Shown in pieces: positions 59,403 to 64,000 of a DNA stretch of 64,000 nt. This DNA is from Streptomyces sp. SN-593. GTDB lineage: Bacteria; Actinomycetota; Actinomycetes; Streptomycetales; Streptomycetaceae. The position numbers and the translations under genes are program-made. The stretch spans positions 1,619,501 through 1,683,500 of the forward strand of contig NZ_AP018365.1 of assembly GCF_016756395.1 (NCBI RefSeq), given 5' to 3'. Position 1 is the stretch's first letter, and every line of letters starts with the position of its first letter. Below the pieces are notes generated by a model, which worked only from the letters and a program-made list of their open reading frames with translations, made no database searches and was not told where the DNA came from.

Positions 59403-60551
59403 ATGGCCGAACGTCCGTTTGAAGCAATCGGATTGAGCGCCCATGCCGACCGGGTCTACCCGCTGCTGGTGGCGACCCGGGGAATGGCGGTCGCCGAACT
59501 GGCCCGGCAGGCCGCGCTGCCCGCGGAGGCGGCACGCGCCGCGTGCGTGGAACTGGCGGTGCGCGGGCTGGCCCGGCTCGGACTGGACGACCGCTGGTAT
59601 CCGCTGCCGCCGCACGACGGACTGCTCCCGCTGCTGACCCGCGCGCAGGAGCAACTGGTGCGCGGCCGCGAGCTGTTCGACCGGCTCGCGGTGGAGTACC
59701 AGCGCGTCCACGAGGGCCACCGGGTGGAGGAGGTGGTCCAGGCCGTGCAGGGAGCCGACGCCGTCAGGTCCCGGCTGGACGCCGTCCTGCGCGGTGCCCG
59801 GACGGAGTTGCTGGTCTTCGCGTCGGGCGGCCCGGATCCCGCCGAGCCCGAACTACCCGGCGGCCGCGCCGTTCCGGGTGGCCGCGCGGGAGGGGGCGGG
59901 CGGCCCGGGCACGGCGGCGCGGGCGAGCCGGGCGGCTCCCGCGGCGCGGGGGGCCTGGAACGGCCGGGCGGGCGGGCCGGCCCGGCGCACCCGCCGGGCC
60001 CGGCGCACCACCCGCCCGGTTGGGCCGGCGCGGCCGGCTTCTTCCGGGCGGTCGGCTCCGGCGTCCCCGACGTCCGGCGCCGCGTGGTCGTCGAGCGCGC
60101 CGCCGCGCAGAAGGACCCCGACGGCGCGCAGGGCGCGCTCGACGCGCTGCCGCCCGACGCCGACGTCCGCGTGGTCGACCGGCTGCCGGTCCGGATGTGC
60201 GTCGCCGACCACGCGGTGGCCCTGGTGCCGCTGGGTGCCGACGCCCGGTCGCCGGAGCCGGCGATGCTGGTGATCGGGGCGAGCGGGCTGCTCGACGCGC
60301 TGGTGGCGCTCTTCGAGAGCGTGTGGTCCGGCGGGGTGCCGCTCGCCCGGCCCGGCGCCGGCGCCGGCACGCTCCAGCAGCGCATCCTCGCGATGCTCGT
60401 CATGGGCAGCACCGACGCCGCCATGGCGCGCTCGCTCGGCGTCGCGGTGCGCACCGTACAGCGCCGGATCGCGGCCATGCAGCGCACCGCGGGCGTCGAC
60501 AACCGCATCCAGCTCGTCTGGCACGCGGCCCGCAACGGCTGGCTGGACTGA
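59403..60551 (+). CDS. LuxR-type helix-turn-helix regulator with N-terminal winged-helix-like domain
   Basis: A 382-residue regulator. The N-terminus (about 5-70) is like a TrmB/MarR winged helix: DRVYPLLVATRGMAVAELAR and LARLGLDDRWYPL. A coiled middle part (TRAQEQLVRGRELFDRLAVE) follows, and a ligand- or phosphate-binding-like segment (GVPDVRRRVVVERAAAQKDP; RMCVADHAVALVPLG). The C-terminal 60 residues are a LuxR HTH (QRILAMLVMGSTDAAMARSL; VAVRTVQRRIAAMQRTAGVD). Homologues of this layout are common Streptomyces orphan regulators. Residues about 140-205 are an unusual Gly/Pro/His-rich insertion. It is 250 bases downstream of the MFS gene with its own promoter signal. Confidence 0.88.
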   Translation: MAERPFEAIGLSAHADRVYPLLVATRGMAVAELARQAALPAEAARAACVELAVRGLARLGLDDRWYPLPPHDGLLPLLTRAQEQLVRGRELFDRLAVEYQRVHEGHRVEEVVQAVQGADAVRSRLDAVLRGARTELLVFASGGPDPAEPELPGGRAVPGGRAGGGGRPGHGGAGEPGGSRGAGGLERPGGRAGPAHPPGPAHHPPGWAGAAGFFRAVGSGVPDVRRRVVVERAAAQKDPDGAQGALDALPPDADVRVVDRLPVRMCVADHAVALVPLGADARSPEPAMLVIGASGLLDALVALFESVWSGGVPLARPGAGAGTLQQRILAMLVMGSTDAAMARSLGVAVRTVQRRIAAMQRTAGVDNRIQLVWHAARNGWLD

Positions 60552-61014
60552 GGCCCCGCGCCCCGAACCGGAGGCCGCGTCCGGGCCGCGCCCGCGCGCG
60601 CCCGCCGCGCGGCCGGAACTCGCCGGCGCCGTACCGGAACCGGCCCTCGCCCCTTGCGCACCCCACCCGGCGGGCCGTCCCCGGCCCGGGTGCGCCCCGA
60701 AGCGGAACCGCCCTGCTCATCGCGGTGGCGCCGGCACCGGCGGCCGGAGGCGGCGGAGCCGGAACCTCCCGGGTCAAGGGCCGCCCGGTGTGGGCGCGGT
60801 GACGGTCCGCGGCTTTTGTGGTGAGGGTGGTGTGTGGGCGCGGTGGGCCGGGTGGCGCGAACGCGACGTTCCCGGAGGGGGCAACGATGTCAGGTATCCG
60901 TCAACACGTAAAGGATTCCCATGGGGTGGGTGATGCACAGGTATACGCCAGCGGTTCGATCGGGCCGCAGCCGGCGCATCACCCGGCATCAGGTCACGCC
61001 CAAGGAGACCCACC
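60552..61014. other. Intergenic stretch before the peptidase gene
   Basis: No supported gene. The first half is GC-repetitive; the second is less GC-rich and likely holds the peptidase promoter. TATACG occurs near 60940, but no convincing -35 was found. A GGAGGGGG followed by ATG at 60888 opens a frame that runs far into the peptidase gene and is judged accidental. Confidence 0.45.
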
Positions 61015-64000
61015 TTGCGCATACCGTCCCTCAGACGCGGCGTGGTCGCCGCGCTCACCACCGCCGCGCTCGCCGCGCTGGGGCTCCAGGTGCCCCTGGC
61101 GGCCACGGCATCGGCCGCCCCGGCGGCCGCCAAGTCCGCCAAGTCCGCCACCGACGTGGTGCACGCCTGCGGCACCGCGAAGCCCGGCCAGTTCTCCTGC
61201 TTCGCGCTGCGGCGCACCGACGTCCCGGCCAAGAAGGGGGTGCAGCCGCTCGCCGCCACCCCGAACGGCTTCGGCCCCGGCGACCTCCAGAGCGCCTACG
61301 CGCTGCCCGCCGACGGCGGCGCCGGCCAGACCGTGGCGATCGTCGACGCGTACGACGACCCGAACGCCGCGGCCGACCTGGCCGTCTACCGCGACCAGTT
61401 CGGGCTGCCCGCGTGCACCGCGGACAGCGGCTGCTTCACCAAGGTGAGCCAGCGCGGCGGCACCGACGACCTGCCCTCGCCCGACCCGGACTGGTCCGGC
61501 GAGATCTCCCTCGACGTGGACATGGTCTCCGCGGTCGCGCCGAACGCCCACATCCTGCTGGTCGAGGCGGACTCGGCGAACTTCGAGGACCTGGGCGCCG
61601 CGGTGGACGAGGCGGTCGCGCTCGGCGCGAAGTACGTCTCCAACTCCTACGGCACCGGCTACGACTCCTCCCCCGGCAGCGGTGAGGACCCGTCCGAGCT
61701 GACCTCCATGGACCCGTACTACGACCACCCGGGCGTGGCGGTCGTGGCGTCCTCCGGCGACGGCGACTACGGGGTGAGCTACCCGGCCGCCTCGCAGTAC
61801 GTCACCTCCGTCGGCGGCACCGCGCTCGCCAAGGACACCGGCACCAGCCGCGGCTGGTCGGAGTCGGTGTGGCACAACGCGTACGGCGGGCCGGGGTCGG
61901 GCTGCTCGCTCTACGAGCCCAAGCCCTCCTTCCAGACCGACACCGCCTGCGCGAACCGCACGGTCGCCGACGTCTCCGCGGTCGCCGACCCCGAGACCGG
62001 CGTCTCGGTCTACCAGACCTACGGTGGCGGCGGCTGGTCGGTGTACGGCGGCACCAGCGCGTCGTCCCCGATCATCGCGGGCGTCTACGCCGCGGCCGGC
62101 ACCCCCGCCGACGGCACGTACCCCAACGCGTACCCGTACGCGCAGACCGGCGCGCTCAACGACGTGACCAGCGGGAACAACGGGAGCTGCACCCCCGCCG
62201 CGCTGTGCACCGCCGGCACCGGGTACGACGGCCCGACCGGGCTGGGCACGCCCGACGGCCTGGACGCCTTCCGCAGCGGCCCGCACGGCGTGATCACCGG
62301 CAAGGTCACCGACCACGCCAGCGGCGCCCCCGTCTCCGGCGCCACCGTCAAGGCCGGCGACCACAGCGCCACCTCGGGCACGGACGGCACCTACACGCTC
62401 GACGTCCCGCCGGGTTCCTACGACCTGACGGCCTCCGCCTACGGCTACGCGGACGGCTCGGCGAGCGGCGTGCAACTCGACGACGGCGCCACCGTCACGC
62501 AGTCCTTCGCGCTGGACCCGGTGCCGACGCAGACCGTCTCCGGCAAGGTCACCGACGGTTCCGGCCACGGCTGGCCGCTCTACGCGAAGATCACCGCGGC
62601 CGGCGTGCCCGGCGGCCCGGTCTTCACCGACCCGACCACCGGCGACTACTCCCTGACGCTGCCGCAGAACAGCTCCTACACGCTGCACGTCACCGCCGAC
62701 TACCCCGGTTACAAGGCCGTGGACCAGACGGTCGCCGTGGGCACCGCCGACCGGACGGCGAACGTGTCGGTGCCGGTCGACCCGGCCTCCACCGACGCGC
62801 CCGGCTACTCCGTCACGCTGAGCGGGTCGACCGAGCCCTTCACCTCCACCACCGGCCCGCCGGACGGCTGGATCGTCTCCGACGCGGACGGCACCGACGG
62901 CGGCTGGACCTTCGACGACCCGGGCTCCCGCGGCAACCTCACGGGCGGCGAGGGCGGCTTCGCCATCGTCGACAGCGACCACCTCGGCCAGGGCGCGAGC
63001 CAGGACACCTCGCTGGTGTCGCCGTCCTTCGACCTCAGCTCCGCCGCCGGCCCGCTGCTGAGCTTCGACACCGACTACAAGCCGTACACCGGCTCCACCG
63101 CCGACGTGGACGTCTCCACCGACGGCGGCAGCACCTGGTCCACGGTGTGGAGCAGGACCAGCACCGCCGCCAACGGCCACGTCGAGGTCGCGCTGAGCGA
63201 CGCCGCGGGCAAGAGCGACGTCGAGGTGCGCTTCCACTACACCGGCGACTGGGCCTACTGGTGGCAGGTGGACGACGTCTTCCTCGGCCAGCGCAGCTAC
63301 GACCCGGTGCCCGGCGGCATCGTGGTCGGCAACGTCACCGACGCCAACACCGGGGACGGTGTGGACGGTGCCACCGTCACCAGCGGCGACGCGCCCGACG
63401 ACCACACCACCACCGTGGCCACCCCGGACGACCCCGCCGTGGGCGACGGCTTCTACTGGCTGTTCTCGCACAAGACCGGCAAGCACCCGCTGACGGCGGC
63501 GGCCTCGCACTACACCTCCGCCACCGCGACCGCCAACGTGCCCTCCGACGGCACGGTGGACCGCGATCTCAGCCTGAAGGCCGGGCAGTTGAGCGTGACG
63601 CCGGCCTCGATCGCCAAGACCGCGGCGTGGGGCGCGACCGCCACGCAGAAGCTCACCGTGAAGAACACCGGCACCGCGCCGGCCACCCTCACCCTGGGCG
63701 AGACCCCCGGCGGCGTCACGGTGCAGGCCAAGGGCGCCCCGCTGAACCTGGTCAAGGGCGACTACTCGCCGCTGTCCCTGGCGAAGCACTCCCGCTCCAC
63801 CGCCAAGTCCGGAGCGGACGCCGCGGGTTCGAGCCCGGCGGGCGCCACTCCCGAGGCCGCCACCGCGGCGCAGGGCGCGGCCGGTGACGCCTGGCAGCCG
63901 GTTCCCGACCTCCCGGTGGCCACCGGGGACAACACGGTCGACAGCTGGCAGGGCACCGTCTACTCGGCGTTCGGCTTCACCGGCGCCACCGACACCAGCG
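61015..64000 (+). CDS. Secreted S53 (sedolisin) peptidase with C-terminal binding domains (3' end off the window)
   Basis: A TTG start at 61015 with AAGGAG 8 bases upstream opens a frame still open at base 64000 (at least 995 residues). Signal peptide about 1-33. Catalytic domain about 80-420: Glu and Asp in WSGEISLDVDMVSAVAPNAH, oxyanion Asp in VVASSGDGDYGVSYPA, and Ser in YGGTSASSPIIAGVY, the SGTS-like sedolisin signature. Sedolisins are acid-active serine-carboxyl peptidases. The usual propeptide of about 180 residues is missing: the mature start (FGPGDLQSAYALPADGGAGQ) comes at about residue 85. After it are carboxypeptidase-regulatory-like beta domains (ITGKVTDHASGAPVSGATVK; VSGKVTDGSGHGWPL), a MAM/jelly-roll-like domain (SPSFDLSSAAGPLLSFDTDY) and a further VVGNVTDANTGDGVDGATV unit. 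These are probably for substrate or wall binding. Confidence 0.92.
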   Translation, partial: MRIPSLRRGVVAALTTAALAALGLQVPLAATASAAPAAAKSAKSATDVVHACGTAKPGQFSCFALRRTDVPAKKGVQPLAATPNGFGPGDLQSAYALPADGGAGQTVAIVDAYDDPNAAADLAVYRDQFGLPACTADSGCFTKVSQRGGTDDLPSPDPDWSGEISLDVDMVSAVAPNAHILLVEADSANFEDLGAAVDEAVALGAKYVSNSYGTGYDSSPGSGEDPSELTSMDPYYDHPGVAVVASSGDGDYGVSYPAASQYVTSVGGTALAKDTGTSRGWSESVWHNAYGGPGSGCSLYEPKPSFQTDTACANRTVADVSAVADPETGVSVYQTYGGGGWSVYGGTSASSPIIAGVYAAAGTPADGTYPNAYPYAQTGALNDVTSGNNGSCTPAALCTAGTGYDGPTGLGTPDGLDAFRSGPHGVITGKVTDHASGAPVSGATVKAGDHSATSGTDGTYTLDVPPGSYDLTASAYGYADGSASGVQLDDGATVTQSFALDPVPTQTVSGKVTDGSGHGWPLYAKITAAGVPGGPVFTDPTTGDYSLTLPQNSSYTLHVTADYPGYKAVDQTVAVGTADRTANVSVPVDPASTDAPGYSVTLSGSTEPFTSTTGPPDGWIVSDADGTDGGWTFDDPGSRGNLTGGEGGFAIVDSDHLGQGASQDTSLVSPSFDLSSAAGPLLSFDTDYKPYTGSTADVDVSTDGGSTWSTVWSRTSTAANGHVEVALSDAAGKSDVEVRFHYTGDWAYWWQVDDVFLGQRSYDPVPGGIVVGNVTDANTGDGVDGATVTSGDAPDDHTTTVATPDDPAVGDGFYWLFSHKTGKHPLTAAASHYTSATATANVPSDGTVDRDLSLKAGQLSVTPASIAKTAAWGATATQKLTVKNTGTAPATLTLGETPGGVTVQAKGAPLNLVKGDYSPLSLAKHSRSTAKSGADAAGSSPAGATPEAATAAQGAAGDAWQPVPDLPVATGDNTVDSWQGTVYSAFGFTGATDTS

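Noticed and set aside
31042..60551. Reading the glycan region as a secondary-metabolite cluster (two regulators, methyltransferase-like neighbours, exporter).
   Set aside because: No PKS, NRPS, terpene, RiPP or sugar-nucleotide biosynthesis genes are present; glycosidases, importer and kinases fit catabolism.
60818..61447. Small plus-strand frame overlapping the start of the peptidase gene.
   Set aside because: It overlaps more than 400 bases of the S53 signal and catalytic region in another frame and has low-complexity content.

Overview
The window is very GC-rich (visibly above 70%) actinomycete DNA, most likely Streptomyces or another Streptomycetaceae member. Support comes from a DmdR/IdeR-type iron box, a SCO1860-type LAETG-anchored wall protein, a SigE-family ECF sigma factor, a TerD protein, a sugar ABC importer without its own ATPase, several GTG and TTG starts, and several leaderless starts. 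About 38 protein genes are supported, the first and last cut by the window edges. I saw no tRNA, rRNA, CRISPR array or insertion sequence.

Region 1 (1-11874) is mixed. It holds a receptor-like Ser/Thr kinase fused to an extracytoplasmic solute-binding domain, a sortase-anchored wall protein, an amidohydrolase, an SGNH hydrolase, a NADAR protein with an extra N-terminal domain, a GlxA-type AraC regulator divergent from a 14-TM-type exporter, and a DUF488 protein.

Region 2 (12044-21235) carries three of the enzymes for oxidative uronate/aldarate catabolism: uronate dehydrogenase, 5-dehydro-4-deoxyglucarate dehydratase, and an aldehyde dehydrogenase of the alpha-ketoglutarate-semialdehyde type. 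The last is divergent from an IclR regulator. An unidentified, probably TIM-barrel-like, protein follows the dehydratase with a one-base gap if its upstream GTG start is used. Interspersed are a methyltransferase and an ECF sigma factor overlapping a single-pass membrane protein. The dehydratase/dehydrogenase intergenic region has good divergent promoters and several repeat operators. No aldarolactonase or aldarate dehydratase is present.

Region 3 (21359-30534) has an iron-box-controlled siderophore import pair (binding lipoprotein plus a 1402-residue fused IrtAB/YbtPQ-like ABC protein), a double-domain TerD protein, an exported HNH nuclease and an acidic protein of unknown function.

Region 4 (30930-60551) is a large glycan-utilisation region rich in alpha-L-rhamnosidases. 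A tightly overlapping operon encodes a GH78 enzyme, an ABC sugar importer (binding protein and two permeases) and a 1586-residue GH106-like enzyme. A sugar-phosphorylation module follows: two different FGGY kinases, a D-2-hydroxyacid dehydrogenase, a histidine phosphatase and a DeoR regulator. After housekeeping dapD come two divergent secreted GH78-type proteins, with similar TGAAAC motifs just downstream of both predicted transcription starts, then a DUF2264 protein, an MFS transporter and a LuxR-type regulator. Rhamnosidases next to uronate oxidation suggest a diet of rhamnose- and uronate-containing plant or algal glycans (rhamnogalacturonan, arabinogalactan or gum, ulvan); this is inference.

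The window ends in a secreted S53 (sedolisin) peptidase with a TTG start and no visible propeptide domain.

A recurring oddity is in-frame tandem repeats (15, 24, 36 or 63 bp units) that enlarge loops, linkers and tails of otherwise ordinary enzymes.
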